NCBI GenBank assembly: GCA_049999805.1
Contig: JBNGIO010001640.1
Coordinates: 1 to 27,175 of the forward strand
DNA length: 27,175 nt
Direction of reading: 5' to 3'
Source of the DNA: Folioceros fuciformis
Taxonomy: Eukaryota > Anthocerotophyta > Anthocerotopsida > Anthocerotales
A program made the translations under genes and the position numbers. The notes beneath the pieces are model-generated. The model saw only the letters and a program-made list of their open reading frames with translations. It ran no database searches and was not told where the DNA came from. Of the stretch, positions 1 through 11,677 are shown one piece after another; within the stretch, counting starts at the first letter, position 1; each line of letters starts with the position of its first letter.

Positions 1-592
1 CTTCTATTATGCAATCAATAAGATTTGAGACTTCTTCCAGATTTGAGTGTAGCTACCTTTTCAGCTACGGAGGGGTCGTACACCTGATGTCCTTGTGCGA
101 GTCGGGAAAGGAGGCATTTTGAACAAGCCCACGATTTAGCGTGACCCCCAAATCACATAAATGGCTTGCCTAAGACAGAGCTATTCTAGATGATGAATTC
201 GCCATGAAGAGAACAAGTTCAGTGAAAACCTTGGGTCCAAGAATTCTGACTTTGGGTGTCATGATCGAGCTTGAACACGGGACAGAAGTTTGTACAGCCC
301 AAATCACTCCTCTGCGCTGTCCAGAATCGAGTGGAACAGTTAATTACGCACGCCAGACAGGGGTAGCCCGATTCAGAGACGATCTCGGCTCACGAGCAAT
401 CTGATAAACCAACATCCCCCCCACCCTTGCCTTGGCAGATGTGGCTGCTTTTGCAGTGCACGTACCGCGTTGTAGCACAGAAATGTTTCTCCTATTTGAT
501 GACACAGTTGGCAGTAAATTATCTTATGGGATGGCGCATCCAGAAGCGCACACACCATCTGGAGGAAATGGGAGCCTATCCGATCACAGCTT
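1..592. other. No convincing gene; 3' flank of the epimerase gene
   Basis: This stretch lies beyond the stop codon of the epimerase gene on the minus strand and probably carries its 3' UTR and terminator. Short open frames on both strands have no recognisable family signature and no splice-supported extensions. I see no RNA gene or repeat here. Confidence 0.5.
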
Positions 593-2557
593 TTACTGTG
601 CTAGAGAAAGCTCTTGGTCCGCTGTCCAGGAATCGCCAGGCTGCAGTGTGACGGGCTCGAGCTGCGACGGCAGGCGTGTTTTTTCAGTCTCTGCGGGAAC
701 AACCGGGGCATGGCATGGGCACCGACGTTCCTACAAAGTTCGGAGTCTTATCTTACCTTGGCATTCTCCACGCACACGAAGTCCTTGTACGAAGCCTCCA
801 TTGTCAAATACGGATTCCAGACAACAGCGTCCGTCCAACTGCGAGGAACGAGGGAAATATTCAGTAAGCGAAACCAGAGACATCGGGTAAAGACAGTAGT
901 ACAGTGTCACACCTGCACATGTCTACTTACTTCTTCTGTTTTAACAAAATAGTGTCGCCGAGGCCATTCTTGAGGAGCAGTTCATTCGGAACGGAAAGAT
1001 AAATGCAATCCACAAAGCCCGGGAATGTAACGTCCTCCCTGAACCAGCGAGAAAGTATTAAACGGATTGGTTAAGCAGCGACTAGCAGTAAGGCAACTTC
1101 TTCAATGTACCTCTCTTCTACGCCGGGGGTGGGGTTTTTTGGATCTTCAAAACTCTTCTTCAACGTTTTGCTGCCCTTTAAACCCTTCACGACCACGTCT
1201 GCGATGGAAGCCTGTACGTACACACATCCACGGAAATCAACAGCTCAGAGCCGGCCGTAGTTGGATGATCAAAGACAGCATGTGCACAAAAGACCAGGGT
1301 GGAGCCAGTTTGCAGGTCTTAACCTACCCGAAAGTAGGAGTGTAAGGCAGTGGTGAAACTGAATTCCTTGCTGTCTGTATTTGTGACGGTCAGTGTCGTC
1401 AAAAGCTTTTGAGGCTCCAAAACCACCTTCAGGAAACAAAGTTTACTCACAAACCACAGGCATGACAACGACACAGAGAATCTTCCGTGAAATTACTATG
1501 GTACCTTGAAGGAGCAGACAAAGGCGTAGTCCCACATGGCGCGGCTGTAGTCATTGTCTCTTAGTTCAAGAGTCACAGAGGGTGATCCTTGTTCATTCTT
1601 GGCATCAACAATTTCCCAAGACAAGTTGCGGGCAAATCCATGCTGTGAGCACGACCTTGAGTCAGCATCGCTGACAATCAAGACAGAACAGCACCGCAGT
1701 AGGAACAGATTTGGATGCATTGGGAAATATAACTTGCATGCTAGCCGACCTGCTGGATAGGGCCTGGTCCGAATTGAGGGAAACAGTGCGGGACCCCACC
1801 GCTGCACAGAATTCAGTGCACCTCGGGAATGAGATTGCAGAAGGATTCCACCGTGACCCCATGCCAGGCTGACGACATTTTGGTTCCCAGGTTCAATTGG
1901 CTTCCACACACGTACCTGATAGGTTTCTGACCTGTGAAGACAGCATCGGGCCGGACGAACAACAAGTCCTTCCCATTTGCAACCTTCCACGAGGTGACAC
2001 AAGCTCCGAACAAGTAGATCTCGGCCGAGCTAAACAAATGCAGAACGAGGCAGCGGTGAGCATTCCTTCGAGAGATGAAAGTTATCCGCTCAACATGTAT
2101 GCAATGCGGTATTGACGGACGACGGACCTGCCATTGTCGCTTGTCAAGACAACCTTGGGGAGGCCGCCTTCGCCGCTGACAGTTTTGACACCATCAGCTT
2201 CAACCCTTCCTTGCAGAAGGAAGAGGAGAGGTGAGACGATTGCGAGGCGGCAGGGGAATGCTGAAAATCGAGCGAGTTCCGGAAGCTGGGGCAGGAACTG
2301 GCAGAAACGTGTTGCCCTGGAATTGAAGAGCTGCTCCCTTACCCTGCCGCCTGCACCGCGCGGACACGAAGCGCGGATGGCCTTCCAGTGCGCATGCGAT
2401 GGCTGTTTCCTACCAACTCCAGCTGCACAGCACGGCGCCCTGCAGGCAGCCACAACTTGGAGGAAGAAGGGAACCGGGGAGAGGACCCCGCAGGCCGACG
2501 GTGAGGGACCTCCGGCGAGCGCACAACAGTACTGCATGCCGCCGCGGATGTCGCCAT
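593..2557 (-). CDS. Plastid-targeted glucose-6-phosphate 1-epimerase (aldose 1-epimerase family)
   Basis: The predicted enzyme interconverts the alpha and beta anomers of glucose 6-phosphate (EC 5.1.3.15); the family is often annotated as apospory-associated protein C-like. Ten exons, minus strand: 2557-2343, 2205-2128, 2029-1916, 1801-1750, 1642-1505, 1426-1328, 1211-1111, 1038-931, 838-757, 661-593, giving 351 aa. Family landmarks in order are EIYLFGACVTSWK, KDLLFVRPDAVF, GGVPHCFPQFGPGP, HGFARNLSWEIVD, TNTDSKEFSFTTALHSYF (with the likely catalytic His) and VVWNPYLTMEASYKDFVCVE (acidic catalytic region). Exon 1, about 71 residues starting MATSAAACSTVVRS, is rich in Ser, Ala and Arg with few acidic residues, as expected for a chloroplast transit peptide absent from cytosolic homologues. 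The ATG at 2557 has the context ATGGCG. The least certain joint is exon 1/exon 2, where the acceptor was chosen by phase. The enzyme identity is secure; plastid location is inferred. Confidence 0.92.
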
Positions 2558-3045
2558 GTCTCTTCCTTCAGATGCCAACTCCCAGCAGCAAGACGCTTCT
2601 CAAAAGATCGACGTGACTGGAGGACCGGCTGAAGGCAGGCCAACCGGAGCCCAGTCACATCACCCTGACGGTCTCACCTAACGAATATTCCAAAGTAGCT
2701 CCTTCCCACTTGCTGACTGCCTGTTAAAACCGATACGTGGTATCGTTGCAAGGACATCTGAGAAAGGGAAGGATAGCGCAGGTTGCTTAGGCTATTCGGG
2801 CTAAGCCATAAGGGCCCGCCCCGGGTGATCAACTCAGGATCCCATAGTCCTGAGCAAATTTGTGGTACACTCGGATAGGATAAGCATACGGGCATGGTAT
2901 GCCGTTCCAACTAAGAGAGTCAGAGTGTGTAAGCACTTTCCCAGGATGTTGGTCTTCGCCATCCTGGTAGGAGTTCACCCAGAAACTAAATTGTCTCAGA
3001 ATCCAAATGCCGCAAATATATTTTAAGACTGGTATCCTAGATTCC
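2558..3045. other. Intergenic: epimerase upstream region and AP-4 beta 3' flank
   Basis: This 488-base gap separates two minus-strand genes in tandem. It should hold the 3' UTR of the AP-4 beta gene and the promoter of the epimerase gene. I see no clear TATA box and no gene. Confidence 0.5.
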
Positions 3046-6000
3046 CTAGGCTGGAACGGACCCAAACTTCTCCAGGGTGGACCGGAAGTGCGCCACAAAA
3101 GCTTCAGTCAAAGTGGAATCATCAGCCTTCACTTTTACCGAAGTCGTTAAAGGCGACGTCATTTGCAACTCAACTAGGAAGAAGCCAGAGCCGGAAGGAG
3201 CTTCTGCTGATTGTGCATAAAAGAAGAACTTGAACTTGCCAGTTGCCATGCACTGTATAGAGTTAGCCTGCATGTGGCGGACAAGCGGTTGTGACCCTGT
3301 CAAGAGAGAAGACGCGTGCTGAGGCAGGGGTATCTCCTGCAAACATCCACAAGATTTTGTTTAGGGAGGCCTGAAACCAATCGCGAGGGACTCACAAAGC
3401 AGCCGGTCGTGAAACAACAATTGCAACACGACAGGATGTAGAGCTCACAAGAGCCTGGGCGACAGGCAGCAGGCCCCATTTTCGCTTGAAGCTTGCTGGA
3501 TCAAGGGCTGGTATCTGCACAAGCTTCAGGATGGGCGGTGATGGCGATCCTGACAAAGTCAAATCCCCAAAGCCAAGCAAGTCATCAACATTAGCGGCGG
3601 AAGTTGCAGGGACCGCAGTCGAGGAAATCGAAACCGAAGGAGAAGACCGAACAGGCACAAATGGCACAGGAGAGTGGGATCTGGGCCCTAAATTTGAACT
3701 CTCATTTCCTGGAAACTCATAAGATCCATTGCTAATAGCACGATTTTCCTCCTCCTTCTCTGATGCACTGAGTAGTAGGTCGTTGTCACTTGCGTCAACA
3801 CTCTGACTTGTTAACACTTCGTCAGATGAAGTTGGCCCAACGGCAATTGGTCCTGTATCTTCAGATAATTCCAGAGGCCGATGTTCTTTGTCCAGAAACA
3901 TATACGAAGGCTGAAAGAACGTGAGCAGCATCCAAGTCAGTTGTAGAAGGTACTTTTAAGTGTAGCAAGCGGACAATTGTTGCTCTAAACATGTCAGCGA
4001 GACTAATATGCGATACACACTTACCTGATGATAGACAACAGCAAGGCTGTTGAACTCATCAAAAATACGATCCTTGATTTCACTAGATTGTCTATCAGCA
4101 AACACAGAGACCGCTTGTTTTTGAGGCGAAACAACACGTTCAGCTATTTCCACACCTTGCTGCAAAAGTCTGTAATACAAGAGGGCCCTATCATGTACAT
4201 CCTGCGGGATTACAGCCAATTATCAAAAATACTAGTCTTATACTCGAGTAATTACTCTAGCCAGTCAAAGGACCAGAGTCGCACCTGATGACCATCAGCT
4301 AGACCAGAAGCCAGGGCGTTTCCCAATATTTTCTGGCTTTCTGGAGGCCTTTTGAAGAATATTTTCATAGCTGCCGTGAGCAACTCCAGACGAACCTGGA
4401 CATTGAGCTCCTGGTGAGACCAGAGGCCAGAGGAAACAAACATCTACTTCACATGATGTCCCACTTCACTTCTCTCAATGATAATATGTACGACTCTAAA
4501 CACTTATTTGATCTTCAATCAAACAGGAGACAGACGTCCGCCGTACCTCTGCAGAATCTTCCTCCACCCAGCTCTCAACAAAGCCTTCCAGGACATAAGG
4601 AGCATCCTCCATGTCATACGCATATTCACCAAGCATCCATACCAGCGCTGCTTTAGCTTTAGGTTCTTGCACAGTCTTGCTGCTCACATTACCGACAACA
4701 GCTATGCAATCATGGCTCCACTGAGGGTACTTTCGGAGCAGGTCTTTGATCAAGACCTGCAGCCATCCAACCATTCGACATCAAACACTTGAGACTTTTA
4801 ACACCATTGCAGAAGAGGAGAATTGCAGATAGAACACAGACCAGAGTTTCTGCCGTCACATAGTCCTTCTCCATCTCAAGGAACTGGAGCAAACGGTCCA
4901 CAATTGCATTCACATCATACTGCTCCAGTGCAATTTTCCCAACAGCTCGAATAGACTCTCTTGCAATAACCACGTCCACATTCGCTGCATACTCGCTGAG
5001 CTCGGTCACTGGTAGGCATGCAAAACATTCCTTCATTGAGTGCATTGGTAGAAATGTGCTACCATAACATCATCTGCCAAGTCATCACAGACACAGTACT
5101 CAGCAGCCATTAGTTCACACTAACCCATCCAGCCCCAATTACAACCTACCGATCTCGTAAGTGTTGTTGCTGTTGGCCACAGCAGTGAGCATCTCGAGCT
5201 TCAACTTCTTGACATACGATGGGTCACTGTACCGGCAGTAAAAATGTTTGTAGTCATCAGCAAATAGCACAGGAGCCCGAATCACTAGTAGGTGCAGATG
5301 GGCAAAAACTGCGTAGGATTGCTCTGCACTTCCAGAGCTCACAAGTGTGAGCAATGGAGCCTTTATACGCTCATAAACCTGCTCCATTTGCAGAACTGAA
5401 CTTTTAGAGGCATGCATTGCTTGGTGGTCCACTCACCTACCAGTAAATCACGCAAAACATACTGCTTGCAATACCTGTTGGTGCACATCTGCCATTGACA
5501 TCGTCATCTGAAGGAATACTTTAATGCTCGCCAAAACTACAGCACTGTTGGCATGCTGTAGCCTGTCTTCCAACAGATTCATTATATCAAATATCTCATT
5601 CGCATCTGAAGGAACATACTTGGTGATGATATCAAGAACCAGACATTGTGCCCATTCAGAGAATTCCTTGATCCTGCACGGCTAACAAAAGTTACAGGCC
5701 TGTGACCACATTCGTTGAACTGTGCACAGTTTAAACAGGACCTGTTCATACCTGTTCAGCAGCGCAAAGATGACAGGCCTGCTGAAAAGGTATTCTCTGT
5801 CTCGACGTGCAGACTCACTCTTGGCAGCTTCTGCCCCGAAGATTTCCAGCAAAGCACAAAGACAGTTGGCCACGACCTACAGCAGAACTCCCCTCAGCAG
5901 CCATCTGGGCGAATCTGCGTTTTCTGTAATTGCTCTGTGGCGCCCAAGTCAAGAGGAGTGAAGAACAACATTTAAGAGGTGAAGGACGAACCTGTGCCTC

Positions 6001-6525
6001 TGAGTCATTAAGAAGTAGCGCTTTGAGTGTTGCAGGGAGCTCATTCTCCAGGCAGGCAGCGGGAGCAAGCTGATACAGCTTGAGCACACCCATCGATGCC
6101 ACCATCCTCACATACCCGTGGTAATCTTTAAGCCCCACTTGCAGAGGCCTGACCAAGTACTCCACCAGATTCTTCACCCTGAGGGAGCAAAGGCTTCTCA
6201 ATGCAAGCCCCCGAATCATAGGGTTGTCATCCTGGCAGTCCTTCTGCAAAAAATTGATGGTGAGGAGGGCTAGATCGGGGCGAACCCTGGCGTAATTCCC
6301 GACATACAAGTAGCACATTTTCTTGAGCACGAGATCCGACGTGGCTGAGCACATCACCATCTCGCTGAACAGGGGCGACATATCACTGCCGATAGTCATA
6401 TAAGATATCACCTTCTTGTACAGCTCCCTCTTCACATCCTCCACACCGGGAGCACGACTTCCAGCAAGCTGCCGGAGCTGAGTCTTGAGCTCCGCGAGCT
6501 CACCTTTCCTGTTATCAGCATTCAT
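3046..6525 (-). CDS. AP4B: AP-4 complex subunit beta (beta-4 adaptin)
   Basis: This is the large beta subunit of adaptor complex AP-4, which acts at the trans-Golgi network; in plants AP-4 is known to sort vacuolar cargo. Ten exons, minus strand: 6525-5992, 5876-5752, 5673-5475, 5378-5150, 5008-4842, 4756-4547, 4395-4285, 4201-4025, 3910-3449, 3336-3046, giving 834 aa, close to other plant beta-4 adaptins. The N-terminal HEAT/ARM trunk includes LKTQLRQLAGSRAPGVED, VLKKMCYLYVGNYARVRPD and IRAVGKIALEQYDVNAIVD. A Ser/Pro-rich hinge follows in exon 9, and a C-terminal appendage ends with STLTEAFVAHFRSTLEKFGS. These strings match AP-4 beta and not AP-1/2 or AP-3 beta. The start at 6525 (MNADNRKGELAELKT) is the first ATG in frame. 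The exon 9 donor was placed at 3448 because this gives the family spacing; a second strong GTGAGT lies at 3395. Confidence 0.95.
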
Positions 6526-7433
6526 GTTGACGCGTTTCAACAGCCTCAAGGCGGGAGACAACCCTAACCGCGGCAATCTGAGGGCTCAAATCCAGCTCCC
6601 TCGAAACATGCAGATGACCAACAGACCTCAGCACCAACTCTCCATGATTCGGCAGCGGAGTACAACCAGATCCTCCACCACCGTCTTAAGCGACTCAAAT
6701 TCTCCCATTTCAGCTCAAGGTAGGTCGTGCACAGGCAGGAATCAACACTTCATCCAGCATGGAGCACCGCGTGTCCGGGGATGTGAGGTCATATTCCAAC
6801 GCAAATCACAACCACCTCCACCACCAGCATGAGGGCAAGCGATTGCAACGATTGCCAGCTTTCAGCATCCCCGGATCCCCTGCGGCACATGAGGGAGAAG
6901 AAGATGTACAACAGAGATACTGGCAAGTGCAGCGAGAGGAAGAGGTCGTCCATGGGGGTTACCGATTCACTCATTCACTACCAGGCTGGGCTCTTGAAAT
7001 TTATTATCGTGAAGCTCGTTTGCCATTGAAATTCTCGGGTTGAGGGCTGAGTGTGGATATACACATGTACCCATGTCTAAGCATCGATGCAATATTATAT
7101 ACATTCTTCAAAATATAAAATATTTCTCTTGAGCGCGAAAACTTAATGGGGAAGGGCCATCCTACACTGGACGAGACAGCACATCGGAAAGGTGAGCGAG
7201 CTTCTTCTATGGGCGAGCTTCCCTGTTTTGTTTCGGGTTGAAGAAATCATGTTTTTCTACTTGGCGAGTGTTAATCAGTTCATGCAAATCGTGCAATCGA
7301 AATCCGGGAGCAAGGGAGGTCGTTGAGTGGTTGGACATGAGCCACAGAGACATGGCAGCAGAGGCAAAGAAGGAGCGGTAATTGGGCATTGGAATATCAG
7401 GTGGAGGGCTATGGGCTGGTTTGTGAAAGAGGT
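6526..7433. other. Intergenic region between divergent AP-4 beta and PPR genes
   Basis: The two flanking genes are divergent, so this stretch probably carries both upstream regions. An AT-rich patch at about 7085-7130 contains TTATATAC and AATATAAAATATTT and is the best core-promoter candidate for either direction. No protein family is recognisable. In the frame of the PPR N-terminus the sequence is open from 7341, but the first ATG in that frame is at 7434. Confidence 0.4.
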
Positions 7434-10400
7434 ATGGCTGGGTGGAACGTGGCAGTTGTGTCACGTAATGGGCAAGAACAAACGTTGTGGGGACAGTCAT
7501 TGTTGTTCCAACGGAGTGGTGGGTTGGTAGTTGTTGGAGGAAGAGGTCGAGTCCACCATTCCTTGAGGGACAGGACGTGGGAAAATAATGAGGCCCCGAT
7601 GGGCACAGCTTTTGCAAGAAAGCAAGCCCGTCCAAGAGCATCTGGAGACGGATGTGGAAGGGAGAGGGGTCTCCGGCACGACGTCTTGTGGCAACAGTCT
7701 TTTCTGGACCCGACACTTTGGGTGGATGACAGGCAACACAAAAGGAGTGTACATTTGCCTGACTTTCGGCACAGGGAGACCCAGCAGGGGCTCTGGCTGA
7801 GCAGCCTTCACAAGCCAGATTGGGTGGATGGAGAGCTGGCTGCTCTGCACATGCGGATGGCGCGTCCTCCGGGGCCTGCAGGATACTGCATGGACGTGAC
7901 GTGTGAGACCGTGGCAGGTCTGTGTGATGGGGGGAGGTCAGTGAGGCCGTGGAGGCTCTGGGAGTTCTGGTGCACAGGGATGTTTGTATTACGAAGGCTC
8001 TGTTTTGTGGGGTGCCGAGAAGATGTGTGGGTGAGACGGGGCTGGTTCTGGGGAGGCGTGTTCATGCTCTCGTGGTGAGGAGTGGATGTGAGAGGGACGC
8101 GTTCTTGTGCAACCATATTCTGCGGATGTACTCTTGTCATGCGAGATTGGAAGAAGCTATGGGTGTGTTCGATATGGCTGCTCACCCTGATGCTTTCTTA
8201 TGGTCTTCTATCATGTCCGCGCTTGTGAAAGATGGGCAAGACGCGCAGGCTGTGACGCTGTATCGTCGGATGCGCACGTCCAGTGTGAAGGCAGACGGGC
8301 ATGTGTTTGTGGCAGCGCTTCAGGCTTGTGCGAGGGGAAGAGACTTGGATTCCGGGGTGCAGGTGCATGCAGATATGCTGGCTCATGGCGTTGAGTTTGA
8401 TTTGTTTGTTGGGAGTTGTTTGGTTGATATGTATGCCAGGTGTGGGAGCTTGGAAGACGCTCGAAGAGCGTTTGACGGGCTTTCTCGGAAGAATGTGGTG
8501 ACGTGGAGTACCTTGATTGCAGGATACGCGCAGCAGGGCATGGGACGGGATGCCCTTTGTCTTTATAGGACTATGTTGGAGGAAGGAGACGTCGCACCCA
8601 ATTCTGTGACCTTCGTGGGCCTTCTACAGGCGTGTGCAGGTGTGGGTGCTGCTGCTTTGGAGGAGGGGAAGCAGCTTCATGTGCAGATTAGAGAACGTGG
8701 GCTTGAGGCCGATGTAGTTGTAGGTGGGAGCCTGGTGAACATGTATGCAAAGTGTGGCAGCCTGGAGGCGGCGCGGAGTGTCTTTGAAGGACTTGGTCGG
8801 AAGAATGTGGTGACTTGGAATGCCATGATCGCAGGATATTCCCAGCAGGGCATGGAACATGAAGCCCTCTGTCTTTTTACGGTTATGCAAGAAGAAGGAA
8901 TGGCTCCCCCTGATGCTATCACACTTGTGTCACTTCTGCAGGCATGTGCAAGCGTGGGCACGTCAGCCTTGGAGACGGGGAAAGGAGCTGCATGCACAGA
9001 TTATGGAACGAGGTTTGCAGGCTGACGTTGTTGTTAGTGGCAGCTTGGTGAACATGTTTGCAAAATGTGGAAGTCTAGAACAGGCTCGGAGTCTGTTTGA
9101 TGGGCTTGGTCAGAAAAGTGTGGTGACATGGAATGCCATGATAGCAGGATATTCGAAGCAGGGGATGGTGCAGGAGGCCTTTCTCCTCTACAGTGCCATG
9201 CGGGAAGAAGACATCATTGGGTCTGATTCTGTGACTTTTGTGTGTCTCCTACAGGCGTGTGCGAGTGTGGGCACTCTTGCTTTGGAGAAAGGCAAGCAGC
9301 TTCATGCCCAGATAAGAGAACGCGGGCTGCAGCTTGACTTAGCTGTATCTGCGAGCCTGGTGAACATGTACGCCAAGTGTGGGAGCCTGTTGGATGCTCG
9401 GGGAGTGTTTGACGCGCTTGATAAAAAGAATGTGGTGACGTGGAGTGCTATGATAGCTGGATACTCCCAGCAGGGCATGGGGCAGGACGCTCTTGGGTTA
9501 TACAGGGCTATGCAGCAAGAAGGCGTGGTTGCAGTTGATTCTGTGACATTTGTGTCTCTGCTGCAGGCATGTACAAGCGTGGGTGCCATGGCTTTGGAGG
9601 TGGGGAAGCAGCTGCATGGACAGATAACAGATCTAGGTCTTCAAGCTGATGTAGTTGTCGGTGGTAGCCTGGTTAACATGTATGCCAAGCGCGGGAGTGT
9701 AGAGGATGCTCTTGGAGTATTTGAAGAACTTGATGAAAAGAATGTGGTGACATGGAATTCTATGATATCAGCCTATAGCCTGGGGGGAATGGGGCTAGAA
9801 GCCCTTCGTCTTCATGCTGCTATGCAAGAAGAAGGTGTTGTTGTTCCCGATACCGTCACATTTGTGTGCCTTCTGCAGGCATGTGCAAGTGTGGGGAAAC
9901 AGGCTTTGGAAAAGGGAAAGCATCTTCATTCACAAATTCGGGAACTACAGCTTCAAGCTGACGGGTTTGTGGCTAGCAGTTTGGTAGACATGTATGCAAA
10001 GTGTGGGAGCCTAGAGGATGCTAAGGGTGTGTTCGACGGACTTGATAGCAAAAATGTGGTGACTTGGAATGCTATGATAGCGGGATATTCCCAACAGGGC
10101 ATGGGACATGAAGCCCTCCGTCTGTATTGTGGAATGGAAAGCGAAGGCTTTGCCGCACCTGATTCTGTAACAATTGTGTGCCTCTTACAGGCATGTGAGA
10201 GTATGGGCAACCCAGCTTTGGAGAGCGGGAAACAGCTTCATGCCCAAATCAGAGAACGAAATCTCGAGGCCGACGAGTTCGTGGCTGGCAGTTTGGTCAA
10301 CATGTATTCAAAGTGTGGCAGCCTAGAAGATGCTCAGGCCTTGTTTGATGGTCTTGGCCAAAAGAATGTGGTGATGTGGAATTCCATGATAGCAGGATAC

Positions 10401-11345
10401 TGCCAACAGGGCATGGGGCAGCAGGCGTTTGGTCTTTACAGGGCTATGCAAGAAGAAGGCATGGTTACACCCAACTGTCACATTTGTCTGCCTGCTTCAG
10501 ACTTGCGCCAGTGTCTCAGCTTTGCATCTTGGACGGCAGCTTCATGAGAATATCAAAACAGAAGGGCTTCAGGCTGATGTGCTCGTGGCTGGCTCTTTGT
10601 TAGACATGTATGGGAAGTGTGGAAGCATGGTGGATGCACGGCAGGTATTCGATGCTTTGCCTGAAAGAGATGTTGTCACCTGGGGTGCCCTAATTTCCGG
10701 ATACACCCGACAGGGAGACAGTGAAGAAGTCTTTGACTTGGTTGTCAGGATGGAACAAGACGGCATAGAGCCAGATGGTATCACGTTCTTGAGTCTACTG
10801 ACAGTGTGCAGTCAAAGGGTCTCTTGAACAGGGGGCAAAAATACTTTGAGGCTATGAGCGAGTGCTATGGCATCACTCCCACCTTGGAGCACTACACGTG
10901 CATGGTGGATCTCCTGGGTCGTGCTGGGCATCTAAATGAGGCACTAGCCTTGGTAAAGTCAATGTCAGTAGCGCCAAATGCTGCAATCTGGCATGCTCTA
11001 TTGGGTTCTTGTCGAAAGTGGAGTAATGTGGAGGTGGGATCCCATGCTTTCCATCAAGTGCTGAAGCTAGACAAGGAAGACGCTGCAGCTTATGTGTTGA
11101 TGGCAAACATATACACCAGTGTACACATGTGGCAGGAGGCTCTGGAGGTGCAATCGCAGAGAAAACAAACGGGGGCTTGGAAGCAGCCAGGCCAGAGCTG
11201 GTGGACGGACAAGGATGGACTGGTCCACACGTTTTTGGTTGGGAATACGAGGCAGCTGGGGCCAAGGCAAGGACGAAACGGAGGGATTAGGGCTCCTTAC
11301 GGCTCAATGGCCGTAGGTGAGCCTGGTTGCCTCATGACAGCCTAG
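7434..11345 (+). pseudogene. Decayed PLS-type pentatricopeptide repeat gene with E1/E2 and PG/WW-type box
   Basis: Intact members of this family are organellar RNA-binding proteins, and PLS-class members with E and DYW domains are RNA-editing factors. Homology continues across five reading-frame segments: about 7434-7930, 7931-8980, 8985-10472, 10477-10812 and 10815-11345. The inferred lesions are a 1-base loss in the G run at 7929-7934, one extra A at 8981-8983, a 2-base loss near 10473-10476 and a 1-base loss near 10813-10816. Segments join exactly at conserved motifs, for example GK|ELHAQI at the second break. After about eight PLS triplets come E1/E2 motifs (HYTCMVDLLGRAGHLNEA, AAAYVLMANIYT) and a box reading PGQSWWTDKDGLVHTFLVG, the WW variant. 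The frame then ends at 11345 with no HxE or CxxCH zinc-site residues, so the catalytic DYW core is missing. The N-terminus (KRSVHLPDF, CETVAGLC, NHILRMYSCHARLEEAM) parallels the intact PPR gene at 16537. The start at 7434 is uncertain. Neighbouring genes have no frameshifts, which argues for true decay over sequencing error. Confidence 0.85.
8400..10712 (+). repeat. 312-bp tandem array encoding PLS PPR triplets
   Basis: The ATG of the recurring S-motif core (VNMYAKCGSL or close variants) lies at 8429, 8741, 9054, 9366, 9678, 9990 and 10302. That is a spacing of 312 bases each time, apart from one 313-base interval caused by the inserted A near 8982. A last, shorter and more diverged unit has its ATG at 10606. 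Each unit encodes 104 aa made of one P, one L and one S motif, with near-identical phrases such as NVVTWNAMIAGYSQQGM and LLQACASVG. The neighbouring intact PPR gene instead has a 306-base period. The uniformity suggests tandem duplication or unequal exchange inside the gene. Confidence 0.9.
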
Positions 11346-11677
11346 CCCAAGGCTTCAAGGTGGTTATAGAGGCCATTGAGATGCATCCGGCACAGCTCTT
11401 TGTTCTAGCTGGGGACATCAATTTGCCGGAATCCTTACACTGGTACCAGCTGTGCTTCAAGCACAAGCTCAACTTTTCCCGAGTATGAAGGTCCGAGGAA
11501 AGGCAGGTTCGTGTTCAACTATTCAGGGTTGCCTGGAATGTTCCGTTGTTGGATGGTGTTGTCAAGTTGCCTGACAACATGTATGATTTTGCAGCCATGC
11601 AAAATCAAGGTGGAAGGAAGCTTCTGCAAGGTTGTCAGCTGTTCTTGTGTGGCGACCGCAGTATGTACGCTCTGTAA
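11321..11677 (+). other. Unidentified 118-codon frame with one internal TGA
   Basis: One reading frame runs from 11321 to a TAA at 11675-11677, broken only by a TGA at 11486-11488. Its translation looks protein-like on both sides of the stop: FKVVIEAIEMHPAQLFVLAG and LHWYQLCFKHKLNF before it, VQLFRVAWNVPLLDGVVKL and LQGCQLFLCGDRSMYAL after it. I do not recognise the family. There is no ATG near the left end, and the frame overlaps the decayed C-terminus of the PPR gene by a few codons. It could be a 3' fragment of another gene inserted beside the PPR gene, or two exons whose junction removes the TGA. I cannot exclude chance. Confidence 0.35.

Noticed and set aside
7207-7716. 169-codon minus-strand frame opposite the PPR N-terminus
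   Set aside because: It overlaps the plus-strand region that aligns with the intact paralogue, has no recognisable motif and is best explained as a shadow frame.
8429-10606. CRISPR-like or satellite interpretation of the 312-bp periodic repeats
   Set aside because: The repeats are coding PPR triplets, in frame and with standard PLS motif order, so they are part of a plant gene.
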